64,000 bases of DNA from Euborellia annulipes. Its lineage: Eukaryota; Arthropoda; Insecta; Dermaptera; Anisolabididae. The position numbers and the translations under genes are program-made. Below are positions 9,660-20,422 of this stretch, piece by piece. The stretch spans positions 19,684 through 83,683 of the forward strand of contig JAKCPI010004550.1 of NCBI GenBank assembly GCA_023213315.1, given 5' to 3'. Within the stretch, counting starts at the first letter, position 1. The number at the start of each line of letters is the position of its first letter. Under the pieces are notes generated by a model. The model did not search any database, was not told where the DNA came from, and worked only from the letters and a program-made list of their open reading frames with translations.

Positions 9660-11286
9660 AAAATAAAATTTATCTAATATATATATAAATCTCCCTGGAT
9701 CATATATCGCAATTAAATCTAGTTTGATAGTTTTTATGACTTCAGATGCTAAAAACATTTTGAAAAAATTTATCGGGTCCCAACTCACATCCCCGCTGGA
9801 AAGTGGTATGAACGATATTAATAATTTCCTTTTTAAATGTGATTTTTATGAATATTTATTTTTCAAAGACAAGAATTAGTTAACAAAGTTGTTTAAGAGC
9901 GAAAAAGACCACCTGCGCACAAATAGTGAATAAATCCCCTTTAGCATAAATAAATATAAATACCTATATTATTTTTTATAAAAATCCTATTCCAGAAAAA
10001 TATATTCCATATCGCTTTAGATCTAACACTAAAAATATAAATAAAGAAGTCAAAGTTCAAAACGCGGATTATTTTTTTGCTTCACTTTTCTTAGGTTCGG
10101 GCGTAGAAAATCCAGGATTTATATAAATAAAATAACATTATTACTTTTTTAATATATCTAGAAATAAAAAATAACTACATAGCATGGTCTAAATAAGATT
10201 AAAAGATCTTTTTAGTTAAGATAGAATCAAGAATGATTTATCTTTGCAGGAATATTTTTTAACAGGTGTGGAAATAATAACTAATTAAATTTTTGTTACT
10301 ACAATAATAATATAAAGATAAGAAATGTAATTTTACTCTCAAAATTTGATAGAAAAAATTAAATAACTATTAATTTACAAAAGGGGGATAAAATATTTAT
10401 TTTTAATTAAGTTTTATTAGTCTAATTTCCATTTTGCGAGATTAAGAATAAGAATAAAACTCTGCTGATATAAAAATATTTTATTAAAGGTAGAAAGAAT
10501 CATGACAGGCTTTCTTTGAATTGATTAAAGATAGAGCTTTAAGAATTATCTTTGGTCTTTAATAAAAAGTCTATAATAAAGTGATGTTAATGAATATTAA
10601 AATAATATGGTGTGATTAATTTCATATCCTACTACACTAAAAAAAAAGAAAATAATGTTATTTGGTGTTGAATTTTTTTTACTTTTTACTATTACTTATT
10701 GATACCACCAATTTTTCTATTCCCTAAAAGAAAAGAGATAATAGGCCTATTATATTTATGAAAACTTTTATTCGAGTTTAAATATAACAAACAATACTTT
10801 ATTTGATTCTGATTTCCTAAACTAAATAAAAATAAATTCTTTGTACTGAGAAAAAATTAAATGAAAAAATGGTTAATACATATACGCACCTAAATCTATA
10901 AAAATGTGATAAAAAAGTTTACTATAGACTCCCAATCCTGGAACTAGGCTACTCTAGTTTTCTATCTATTCTATAAAACAAACTTTCCCCAACTATTATA
11001 TCATTTTCTCAACTTATTCTGACAGTGATTGCTGTCAGATACATGAGTTTAAATCCGATAATCTTTTTGTTTACAAATATTTTCTGACATCTCATTAACT
11101 CTCCTCACCACAAATTTTAATAAATAACATAGCTTAAATATAAATATATAAGCATTACTATATATATATTTCAAAATATGTTAGAAAATTTTTCTCTAAA
11201 ATAACAGGAAACTCTTAATTTTGATAAAATAAGTTATCTGATAAAAGTTAATATTCATAAAATTCATAAATCATTTATTTTTTAGA
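9660..11286. other. AT-rich stretch, nothing recognised
   Basis: No supported coding frame, TIR or RNA gene. Confidence 0.6.
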
Positions 11287-11534
11287 TAAGTGGTTCTTAA
11301 ACTGTGTTCCGCGAAGTGGTTGCTGGGGGTTCGCGAAACAATTCTAGTTAAAAAATTTTAATTAAAATATATCATGTTTCCGTCATAACATAAATATAAT
11401 TTATAGCTATATTTTTTATTTAGCGATTTACTAAACTACTCTTAATCACAGCAGAATGTAAGAAATTATCAAATATTTACTGTCTGAGGTCCACGAGACT
11501 CATATTCCCTCTCAAAATTGTTTGAAGCACTCTA
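11287..11534. mobile_element. Degenerate hAT-like MITE
   Basis: The left end reads AAGTGGTTCTTAAACTGTG and is followed by CCGCG and TTCGCGAAAC. This is the familiar hAT end (CAGTGGTTCTCAAAC type). The right end has GTTTGAAGCACT, a weak inverted match. I cannot see a clean 8-bp duplication, so the limits are approximate. Confidence 0.5.
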
Positions 11535-12899
11535 TAATCTTATACTTACTTCAAAGAAAAAATAGGTTACCCTGCTAACAAAATATAAATATTTTTCTAT
11601 AATATAATTTATTGAGTTCTGATGTGCTACTTTCGGAAATGAGCAAGAGTGTTCACGGCATTAGGGAAACCTTTTTGTATCGTATTGAATATAGTGATTG
11701 ATATTTACTCGGTGTTTATGTCCCAAGCACAAAATAATATTTCACTTAAATCCAATTTCCCAGTTGAGATTCTTTAATCAGCGGATTTTTTAATAAACTT
11801 TTTTTAATTTAATAAAAAATTTTTAATCTTAAAAATTTTAGTCTCTTTAATGAAAGCCAAGTAAGTTATTAACAACTAATTCCAAACTTTTTGGGACTTT
11901 TTTTTAAGATGTTCTTTCTTATTGATCTAACGTACACATTGAATGCCTATCTTTATATATTTCTATTTATCTTATTTATCTTCTATTTAACTCCTTATAT
12001 CCTTTTAATATATCCTCGTTAAATATAATCAATATAATAAATTATTCATAATATAAATATCTATACTCGTTTTCTCCGTTAAATGATCCGATCTATGAAT
12101 TACAAAGAGCATTGAAAAATAAAAATAAAATAAGCTTTTAAGAAAAACTTTTTAATATATTTTAAAGTATGAGTTCGAAATAATTATATTTTAATACTAA
12201 CCTGACACTTACTTATACAGTATAAGCCCTAACTGTCCAATCCAAATTTTTATGTTTATGAAGACTAAAAGATGGATTCATAATAATGAACCAAATAATT
12301 TTTAAAAGTTAATTTCTATTTAAATTGCAAAAATTATAATAAAACATTAAATAAAAGTATTGAATTAATTTTAACATTAATATATTTGCATTAAGTGTAT
12401 TATTTTAGCTGGTTCTGAATTAAATATGCAAGTAATTTTAAATCAAATAGAAAAGCCTCACAAAGCCTCACTTCTCAATACTAAAATGTAAATCTGGCCT
12501 CGCTTGTTTTTACTTTCTTCTTTTTAAATCAATAAAGTAATACTATATTTGCATGGTTGTATGTTACTAGACCTATATTTATTTTGCTGTGTAGATGTGA
12601 ACATTTCAAAGTGTTCTTAGACATGCAATCCTGGCTCATGAAATCCTTTACATTTTACTCAACAAACTTTTAAAACAAAATTTTTGTTTTATTTTTATCA
12701 AAACTATATATATATATATATATATTTAATTTTAGGGTCAAAGGTCCTAGACGTTTGGTGGTGAACTTGAGCCGTTTTGCAGATCACATTTATGAAATAT
12801 AAAAAGAGAAATTTCTTTGCCATTGATCTGTAATAATAATTTCTGTTCATCACTTACAAAGTTGTCTACCAGTGATATAAAAATGATAAAAATTCATGA
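11535..12899. other. AT-rich stretch with a (TA)n tract
   Basis: Only a TA repeat at about 12705-12725 stands out. Confidence 0.6.
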
Positions 12900-12990
12900 A
12901 TATCTTTAAGATCTGGATTCGAATCCCAGGCTGTCCGATTAATATTTATTTAAATCATTTGAATATCAGTTGGTATAAATAAATGATCTT
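12900..12990 (+). mobile_element. Degenerate SINE fragment
   Basis: GGATTCGAATCCCAGG (12913-12928) is a Pol III B-box type T-arm. It is followed by GTCCGATTAATATTTATTTAA and a weak inverted copy, the same layout as the 3' half of the SINEs at 14-18 kb. The A-box half is not recognisable. Confidence 0.45.
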
Positions 12991-14108
12991 TGATCACAAA
13001 TATCGTCATTAACATAATAAGTATCGTTTAAAGTCTATATGGCCAGAGATGTCGAAGAACTTAAGGATTTCATTTATTGATAAGTCTCCAATATAATCAA
13101 TTCAAATAAAATTTGATGACTACAGAGAGGTAAGAAACTCTGAGATCTTTACTCTTTTTTAAGGGACAGAGGATTTTATAAATAGAAAAATACTTGGTTT
13201 AGTGTACTTTCTCTTGCAGAGATTTTTTTTATTAATTAACTTTCCCTGGATTAAAACAAAAAAAGAAAAAATATGTCTTGCTAATTTCTTCATTTATTAT
13301 TTATTCCTTCACCGTGTGAAAAATAATTATACAAGCTAAAACTGATTATACCGGTAATAGTAAAAAAAAAAATAAATAAATAAAAAGTAAAAATACAGTA
13401 TAAAACATCCCAGATAATTAAACATACTTTTTTAATCTCATTATTATCCTTTCTTTGTGAATAGTTAATTTCTTATTAGCTATTTTTAATTGCATAGAGT
13501 TCATAAGAAAATGCTACTTTTTTTTTCTTGTTTGATTATTTATGATTAATACTTTTCTATTCTTTTCTTATAAATTGAACAATTTCTCAAAGATTACATT
13601 AATCTTTTTTTTCATCCCCGCAACATTTTTAAATGGGATGGCTGTTTGTGAAAAGGTCATTTCTAACAAATTGCCTTGATATATTCTATCAAGCTAGTAA
13701 ATTTAAAAACAAAAAAAAACAAAAAAAAACATAATGAAAGGTGTCAATGTAATATATTTTGTAAATTTTAATAGTCATTTCACCACTATTTATCATGGTA
13801 AACAGGAAATTATGCAGGATATTCAACCGTTCTGATAATCATTTAGTATCAAGAGACACTTGAAAAAGGTGAAGCTATCCTGCTTTACAAATCTACCATT
13901 GGGACGTGAAGGAGAGGGGGATCTTTTCTTTAGAGTTTCGAAGGCCATAAAATTACATCTCCAACCCTATACGCTACAATCTATTTATCCCTATTGATTG
14001 TGCCATTATAAAGTAGAACTATTATTAAATTTTTTACAATAAATTATTTATATATCCTAAAATAATAAATTATTTATATTAATTAGTTAAAATATGAAAA
14101 TATATAGG
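12991..14108. other. AT-rich stretch, nothing recognised
   Basis: Short A/T homopolymers only. Confidence 0.55.
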
Positions 14109-14225
14109 TATTTAAATCTGGTATCCAGATGGCTTAAATAAAATCATCGGACTGCCTGGGGTCCGAACCCGCGACGTTTGGTATATGAGGTTAGCACTCT
14201 AACCTCTACACCACGCCCCGTGGGC
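14109..14225 (-). mobile_element. tRNA-derived SINE, 3'-truncated (copy 1)
   Basis: Read on the minus strand: GGGGCGTGGTGTAGAGG (A-box) and GGGTTCGGACCC (B-box, 14158-14170), followed by CAGTCCGATGATTTTATTT. The head folds like a tRNA but has an aberrant anticodon arm. It ends after the GGCTTAAATAAAA/CCAGAT inverted pair, so the SINE tail is missing. It is not a functional tRNA gene. Confidence 0.8.
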
Positions 14226-14398
14226 TTTTTTTTTCTCTTCTCAACATCTTAGGTCATTCGTATTATTATTGACATTTGTCAACAACTCTAATCTCTCGGC
14301 CACTGGGAGGGGGAAATCTCAAATATTCAAAATGTTTTTCTTAAATATCTTTGTTGACGTCTTTCTCTTTTATATTGTTACTTTACCTCTATTATGCC

Positions 14399-14661
14399 TT
14401 TTTTTTAACACTCACACTTTTTTCCCATTCACACTCACATTCACACACACATACATACAGTCTTTTCGGGAACTTAGGTCATATAAGACTTTTTACGATA
14501 ACCGTTATTATAAATATCTATATATTTGGGTCCAGGCATTCTTATTTAAGCCAGTTGGTATCCAAATGGCTTAAATAAAATCATCAGATTGCCTGGGATC
14601 CGAACTCCCGACCCTTGGAATACAAGGCAGGCGCGCTACCAACTATACCAAGCCCGGGGGC
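14399..14661 (-). mobile_element. tRNA-derived SINE, full length (copy 2)
   Basis: The tRNA-like head is at the right (B-box complement at about 14598-14609, A-box complement TTGGTATAGTTGG at 14638-14652). Then come the inverted pair AAGCCA/TGGCTT, GGTCCAGGCATTC, ATAACCGTTATTAT, a CA/TG-rich stretch and a T run at the left, which is the A-tail on the minus strand. The flanks CTATTATGCC (14389-14398) and CTATTATGTC (14662-14671) form a 10-bp duplication with one mismatch, the mark of LINE-driven insertion. Frames at 14269-14574 and 14351-14578 lie in this SINE and its flank. Confidence 0.88.
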
Positions 14662-14744
14662 CTATTATGTCTTATTCCTCTACAGATATCCACCTCCCCA
14701 TGAGCTAATTTCTTTATTTTTTTTAACAAGTGGTAAAGCCCGTC

Positions 14745-14811
14745 TTCGGCGAGCAAATGCATCAAATTTATTATTGCTCACTGTTTGGAAATATTGCAAT
14801 TGCTCGCCGAA
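14745..14811. repeat. 12-bp perfect inverted repeat with 43-base loop
   Basis: TTCGGCGAGCAA at 14745-14756 and its exact complement at 14800-14811. It is GC-rich in an AT-rich setting and may form a stem-loop or be a short TIR remnant. Confidence 0.6.
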
Positions 14812-14815
14812 AGTT

Positions 14816-14945
14816 TAAAATTTCCCTCTCTGACTTAAATTTTAAATTTCCCTCTCCCGCTTCACTTCCTCTAACTCTAGCCAATCAGCGAGAGAACAGG
14901 CACATACACACATGGACAGGAAGTGAGCGGCTAACACTTTATATT
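14816..14945 (+). promoter_or_regulatory. Weak promoter-like patch (CCAAT box)
   Basis: AAATTTCCCTCTC occurs twice, followed by a CCAATCAGCG word (CCAAT-box core) near 14879. Composition is GC-richer than the neighbours. No gene start is linked to it. Confidence 0.2.
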
Positions 14946-15470
14946 ATAGTATGATGATACCCTTGTTTATTTAAAATTAACTATTTCAATCAATTTTCCA
15001 TTTACCATTGATTTTGAAATAATAATATTAAAATCTAGTCTATTATATCATAAACTCGCTTCATATAATTTTTTTACAAAAAATATATTCTATATTCAAA
15101 TATTTATGCATAATACTATTATAATATTTACTAAAATTTCCCATTATCGTTTACTCATCATGATAATGAAACCATGCTATCATGTTAGCTTTAAATTCAC
15201 CATCCATTTTTCATAATTATTTATGGTTGGCTGTCTAATCTGCCTGATGCGTAAATATACCATCCAAATAATGATAATTAATTTTATATCGTTAGCGAAA
15301 ATTTTTTTAAAGAGAAAATTGTTTATTAAATATTGTTATCTATTTGAAATTAGATGATATTGAGAAATTTTTTATGTCATGTGCACTTCGAGACGTTTTC
15401 ATTATAATAAATTCACATGTACATATATTGTATAATTAATGACCACCTTTATGCAACATTTCGATTCGGA

Positions 15471-15505
15471 CTGATGATGAGATATTAAATTTGTCTCGAA
15501 ACGTC
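15471..15505 (+). ncRNA. Hammerhead-ribozyme-like core
   Basis: CTGATGA, one T, then a perfect 4-bp GAGA/TCTC stem closing an 11-base loop, then GAAACGTC. All core residues are intact except for the extra base before stem II. A second, poorer AGACGTTTTC word sits at 15391-15400 in inverted orientation. Confidence 0.5.
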
Positions 15506-15931
15506 TCCGGAGTCGAGAAGCATATAAAGGCTTTTTATTTGGCTGAACCTGCCCTTTCTCCAATCAACTTTATTCACAGCCACCATACTTCTATTTGTTT
15601 GAAATTAGAATGTACCGCTACATGTATATCAAATTTCTTTCCAAATCACCCATAATACTTTATATTATACATACTGTACTAATTTAATTGAAACATTATC
15701 AACCTCCTTAATTTTACAAGCAAATAGATTTTTATAATATTGATTAATTAAATGAATTATTTGTGCCTAATCTATTTTTTGTACTTTTATTCAATTAAAA
15801 GTATATTACATATAAGAAAATACTGTTTTTCTTCTTGTATTTATAGATTGAGAGATCAGAGATATTTCAATAGGCACCAGGTCCGCTGGGTCTGCTCTTT
15901 TTCTCTGTCACTTCCTTTACAACACAATTAG

Positions 15932-16081
15932 AGCTACGCAATTAGTGTAGGCCAGGCCTCACAGTTCAGGATTAAAGCCGAAGACAGAAGAGGAGTAATC
16001 AGAGATCAATTTAGAGGGAGGCGGGACCAATTATATGATTCCTGTACCGTAAAGGAAAAAAATCTTTCTTACCTTCGGTAA
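15932..16081 (+). CDS. Candidate coding exon, unknown protein
   Basis: A long pyrimidine tract (15890-15920) and ACACAATTAG form a plausible acceptor ending at 15931. The frame is then open for 49 codons with a mixed, charged peptide (SYAISVGQAS, then QFRIKAEDRRG) to TAA at 16079-16081. The last few codons run into repeat family X, so the true exon probably ends earlier; GTAAAG near 16050 is a possible donor. The same bases hold GGGAGGCGGG next to CCAAT (16016-16030), so a promoter reading is an alternative. No family is recognised. Confidence 0.25.
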   Translation, partial: SYAISVGQASQFRIKAEDRRGVIRDQFRGRRDQLYDSCTVKEKNLSYLR

Positions 16082-16980
16082 TGAAAGTTGTGTTCTGTGC
16101 TTGTCACACCAGATTTTTTGTGACGACATATATTTAGTTTCTGAAAGTAAGGTACATTCGATTTTTTTTTTTTTTTAAACATTCACCCTTTTTTTCTCAT
16201 TCACGCTCACACTCACACACACATTCACTCAGTCTTCTTGGCAACTTAGGCCATTTAAGACTTTTTTCGATAACCGTTATTATATAAATATATTTTTATT
16301 GGGGTCCAGGCATTCTTATTTAAGCCATTTGGTATCCGAATGGCTTAAATAAAATCATCGGACTGCCTGGGGTCCGAACCCGCGACGTTTGGTATACGAG
16401 GCTAGCACGCTTCCCTCTACGCCAAGCCCCGTGGGCTACATTCGAATTTCAAGATGTAAAATTTATAAGAATGGGAACATATTTATATTTTATTACCATG
16501 GCAACCATTACTCCTATCTTTCTATGAATTACAAGAGTAAAGTGGTCTTCAGAAGATTTCAATGCAAAATGAGAATATAAATTTTAAAGAGTATCTAAAA
16601 AATAATTGATTTTTGAATTTTAATCAAAATATTTAGAGCGAATTTTGAGAAAATAGAAAAAAACTAAAAAAGTGCATCAGTAAAGTACTAGTACTTTTTG
16701 ATCGATTTTGTTTAAAAGCTTATTTTCACTCCTTAGAACGGTGCCTAATTTAAATATAAAATTTCAACCTCGTAGCTCTACGGTATTAGTTCCTGAGATA
16801 TTTTGTTAACAGACAGACAGACCATGTTGCGAAAACCATTTTTTTGGGCTCAGGGGACCTCAAAACGTGTATATCCATCAAAATCTCGGCATGGAATTTT
16901 TGACATGAATCCAATACTTTCTCTCTATATATAAAATATATATTACATATATACATACAAAGGTAAGAGAAAGTAAAAAT
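16066..16980 (+). repeat. Dispersed repeat family X, copy 1 (split by a SINE)
   Basis: The same sequence recurs reversed at 22040-22165 and 20336-20422, in part at 38855-39010, and in both arms of the foldback at 20423-22029. Shared words include TCACACCAGATTTTTTGTG, AAGTGGTCTTCAGAAGAT, CAGTAAAGTACTAGTACTTT and AAATTTCAACCTC. CTTTCTCTTACC-type words recur at its ends. No coding capacity is seen. The class is unknown. Confidence 0.7.
16162..16436 (-). mobile_element. tRNA-derived SINE, full length (copy 3)
   Basis: A 275-bp insertion in repeat X with a perfect 9-bp duplication TACATTCGA (16153-16161 and 16437-16445). The tRNA-like head is at the right end (B-box complement at about 16372-16385) and a T15 run at the left end is its A-tail. 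Between them lie the AAGCCA/TGGCTT inverted pair and a CA-rich stretch. It is the best copy for defining the family. Confidence 0.92.
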
Positions 16981-17828
16981 TATAAATTTATTTAATTAAT
17001 TAAATAAACCTATTTCAATATTCTAAACAAAACATAATAATCTTTTTTTTTATTTAATCATAATTTAAATAAACAAAAAATTACAAGCGAATTTTTTCAT
17101 TTAAAAATAATTATTTTTTCAATATTAGTTAGGTAATTATGTAAATTACCTAAATCACTCATTTCGCCCTTCATCATTTCATTATTTATTTCAAAAAAAA
17201 AAAAAAAAAAAAACGTGCGGAGAGGTTTTTTTTTTTTAGAGAGAGAATGGTGATCGAATCTCAAATCATCTTGATAAATCGGGTTCGTTAAAAGGTAAAA
17301 TAAATAATGTTGCTGCTCTTAGTGAAGTTATCGAAAACCATTAGTCACCCTATGGTAAGAGAACTACATTCACTGCATTTATATCTTTTAAGTTATATGG
17401 GGCATATATATATATACCTATTTTAATTCAAATTCGTTTAATCAGATACCGTCATACAACTTTGATGTAACCTACTTCAATTTTAATGAGTTTTAGAATT
17501 GCAGTGCATAAGTAAATAAAAGATGGCTATTTATATACAGTTAGTTAAAGCTGTATTTACATGTATTATTAACTTTTTTATTTTTTACATTCGAATTTTA
17601 ATATAGGCCTAAGTAATAATTTTAACACATCAAAAAAAGGAGATAATAACCACAAAAAATAACGATTAGGTTTATATATAGTCTGCCTGCATGGACATAT
17701 ACAGTATATATTTCCTTCATTGTTGTTTAAATTAACATAATTTACCCTATTGTAGTGTTTCACAAATCAATAGATTACAAAAATATAATCCATGTAGATA
17801 TAAGATTAAGGTGGGTGTAGATATTAGT
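16981..17828. other. AT-rich stretch, nothing recognised
   Basis: Contains an A20 run near 17195 and short TA tracts. A 61-codon minus frame at 17578-17763 has no supporting feature. Confidence 0.55.
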
Positions 17829-17899
17829 TGATATAGGACAAAGGAGTTGGCAGCCAATATGAGACCCTCTATATTAAAGAAAAACTCTCAATTGTTGAA

Positions 17900-17934
17900 A
17901 CGTTTCGGCTCTGTTCTACTAAGGACATCATCAG
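17900..17934 (-). ncRNA. Hammerhead-ribozyme-like core (left arm of C)
   Basis: Minus strand: CTGATGA, T, a poorly paired 19-base insert, then GAAACGTTTC. The core words are intact but stem II is weak. Confidence 0.35.
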
Positions 17935-18041
17935 TCCAATTAGAGAGTTTAAATTATTATTTTGAAATTTTTTATATAATTACATTTGATTACATATAAA
18001 TAGTATCTTTTTGTATGCTTCCAGTTATTCAATACGTGTGT

Positions 18042-18185
18042 AGCCCTCGGGCTTGGTGTAGTTGGTAGCGCCCCTGCCTTGTATACCAAGGGTCGAGGGT
18101 TCGGATTCCAAGCAGCCCGATGATTTTATTTAAGCCATTTTGATACCAAATGGCTTAAATAAGAATGCCTTGACTCCCAATAATT
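18042..18185 (+). mobile_element. tRNA-derived SINE, 3'-truncated (copy 4)
   Basis: Plus strand: GGGCTTGGTGTAGTTGG (A-box) and GGTTCGGATTCC (B-box, 18098-18109), then GCCCGATGATTTTATTT and the AAGCCATTT/AAATGGCTT inverted pair, ending near CTTGACTCCC. The tail is lost. It lies in the loop of inverted-repeat element C, so it inserted later or was captured. Confidence 0.85.
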
Positions 18186-18273
18186 GCTTTGAAAAATCAA
18201 AAAAACATTATTTATCTAATATCAAATTGTATATAAAAAATTTCAAAATAACAACTCTATGCGTTAAAACTCT

Positions 18274-18308
18274 CTAATGATGCCTTAGTAGATTAAAGTC
18301 GAAACGTT
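18274..18308 (+). ncRNA. Hammerhead-ribozyme-like core (right arm of C)
   Basis: CTAATGA (one change from CTGATGA), T, a stem of about 4 of 5 pairs, then GAAACGTTTC. Confidence 0.35.
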
Positions 18309-18820
18309 TCAACAACTGAGTTTTTCTTTAATATAGAGGCTTGCACATTTGTTGCCAACTCCTCTGTCCTATATCAAAATATATAATTAACAAACAAATT
18401 ATATAGGGCCTAATAATTTTTTTTTAACGAGAACGGGTTCTATTAAATATTTTAATGGTCATAAAGCTTCCTAGAATTGACAAAGTTTGAAGTCCACGGA
18501 TCTATGATATGATGTCAATTGAATATTAAATTTTGTCATCATCAAAATTTTGACCTCTTTTAAATCTCGAAAATTTTTAATTGTTAATGTGTTGTGTATT
18601 TTGTCAGACTAAATATTATAGGTCTTCTAGAGAAAGAAATGTCTGTGTGTATTCCTACGTACTTTGATTTGGATACATCCGGCCAAGGAAAAACAAATCA
18701 GCCCACTTTATATTTCCTTGCCCTCATCCCTCTGATATAAAAACTGAAATGATGTCCCTGAATACAAATCGATTTAGGAAGAAAGAGAGACTTGGAAGAT
18801 ATTTGAAATACAAGTAGGGT

Positions 18821-19219
18821 CATAGGCGCCGGAACTGGGGGAGGGGGGGGCAAGGGTACATTGCCCCCCCTGGCATCCTCTAGGAGGGGGCAGGGGGGGG
18901 GCAAAATTTCTTTTTTTATTTCATTTATTTTTAAAAATGATATATTTTTACTTTTGAAAAATAAAATCTTCTAATTTAAAAAAAATTAAAAGAGTAAGAA
19001 ATTCATTTTTTTCCAAATTTTTTCCAAAGATTTTTGATAAAATCACTACCAAATTTTTTAAAATTTTAATTTTATTAAAATTGTGATTTTATTTAAAATT
19101 TTTAAAGTTTTATAGTATATTTGTTTTTGTTTTATACTATTTAAACATATTAAATTATTTTAATTTAAAAAAAAAAAATTTTTGCCTCCCCCTGATTCAA
19201 ATTCGTTCCGGCGCCCCTG
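18821..19219. mobile_element. hAT-type MITE with G-run ends (copy 4)
   Basis: A 399-bp element with ends CATAGGCGCCGGAAC and GTTCCGGCGCCCCTG (inverted, one or two mismatches). It is flanked by a perfect 8-bp duplication AGTAGGGT (18813-18820 and 19220-19227). G and C runs lie inside the left end and the core is AT-rich. Its TIR differs from the 6.9 and 34.5 kb family, so it is a separate subfamily. Confidence 0.92.
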
Positions 19220-19227
19220 AGTAGGGT

Positions 19228-19965
19228 AAATAAGAATTTTTTAAATTTGATTGAAATGATTCAACTAATAGACCGTTAACTAGGGGGTTAACTCATCTCA
19301 ATTTGTCATTGACATTTTTTGAAGCTTAATATATGAGTAAAATTTATAATAACTTTTCACTAAAAACACGTTACTCTGAATTTAGTAAATAATTTACATT
19401 ATAAACTTTTAAAATAGGTCAGTCATATATTTTACATATTAATCAAGGCTAAATTCATTTGATATGAAATTAGTTTAGTTTCATGTTTTATCTTTGAAAA
19501 CATTTCCGGGTCGGGCATTGTCTTTTGATTCGAAAGTCGAAACTCGATATAGGAATTATCGTAAACATGGTGTGTTGAAAAGTAGCGTCACCTGTCTCAG
19601 TGTGTGTCGAATTCAAAAGGGAACAGAGAGAGAGAGACAAACCCACAAGCACCAGATGCTAATTTCAACTTCTTTTCCTAATCTAATTTTATAGGTGAAT
19701 AATCGCCGGCAAAGGGAAGCGTGAATTTATAGAAGAGCAGAGAGAGAGAGCGAGAGAGCCTTGCTGGTCGATATGTGGGGATGCCCAGCCAAATGGAAAA
19801 TTATCCACTTTACAGACATGTACCATGCAAAAAGCTCTAAAACCATACAACGGCATTCATAAATATTTTAAATTTGATGCTTGCATCTGGGAAAATACAC
19901 ATCCATTAATATTATATTTTATTAAATGAAATTCCATATATTTTTTACTTTCTCTTACCTCTATA
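19228..19965. other. Mixed stretch, GC-richer at 19.50-19.80 kb
   Basis: A plus-strand frame at 19494-19694 begins at TTG, not ATG, and includes an AG-repeat; I do not call it. TTTCCTAATCTAATTTTATAG (19674-19694) resembles an acceptor, but the frame after it closes within ten codons. Confidence 0.35.
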
Positions 19966-20335
19966 CAGGGTGTCCGGAAATAAAAGGTACCTAGAAAAGG
20001 AGATGATTCTACATGAAAAATGATTTTTTTTTCCTATAAACTTAATATGCCCAGACGCTTCGTTTTCAAGATATAGGGGGTCAAAGTTGAATTTTTTTGT
20101 TTTGTTTTTTGCTAATATCTCGAGAACCGTTTGAGATACAATGTTTACACTTTACACATAAAACAAGCGGAATAATGAACATAAATTGTGTACAGAAGCT
20201 AAACATTGTATCTCAAACGGTTCTCGAGATATTAACAAAAAACAAATTCAACTTTGATCCCCTGTATCTTGAAAAAGAAGCGTTTGGGCATTATTAGTTA
20301 GTAGTTAGTTAAGTTTATAAGAAAACAAGTCTTAT
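19966..20335. mobile_element. Palindromic MITE with a mariner-like left end
   Basis: It starts CAGGGTGTCCGGAAAT after TA (19964-19965). That end is close to the 7766 mariner TIR. Inside lie long inverted arms (about 20034-20140 and 20198-20320) sharing TCGAGAACCGTTTGAGAT and CAAAGTTGAATTT. The matching right TIR is missing, so the element is truncated where repeat X resumes. Confidence 0.65.
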
Positions 20336-20422
20336 CTTCTGAAGACCACTTTAGTTTTGTACTTCATAGGAAAGATAGGAGAAATGGGTGCTATGGTAAC
20401 AAATTATAAATATTTTCCAATA

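Larger units (their letters stand above)
17829..18377. repeat. Inverted-repeat element C with paired hammerhead-like cores, SINE inside
   Basis: The left arm (17829-17950) and right arm (18266-18377) are imperfect inverted copies sharing GGAGTTGGCA, TCTATATTAAAGAAAAAC and GTTGAAACGTTTC. Each arm holds a hammerhead-like core whose CTGATGA/CTAATGA faces the centre. The interior is interrupted by a plus-strand SINE (18042-18185). No clear TSD was found outside the arms. Confidence 0.75.
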
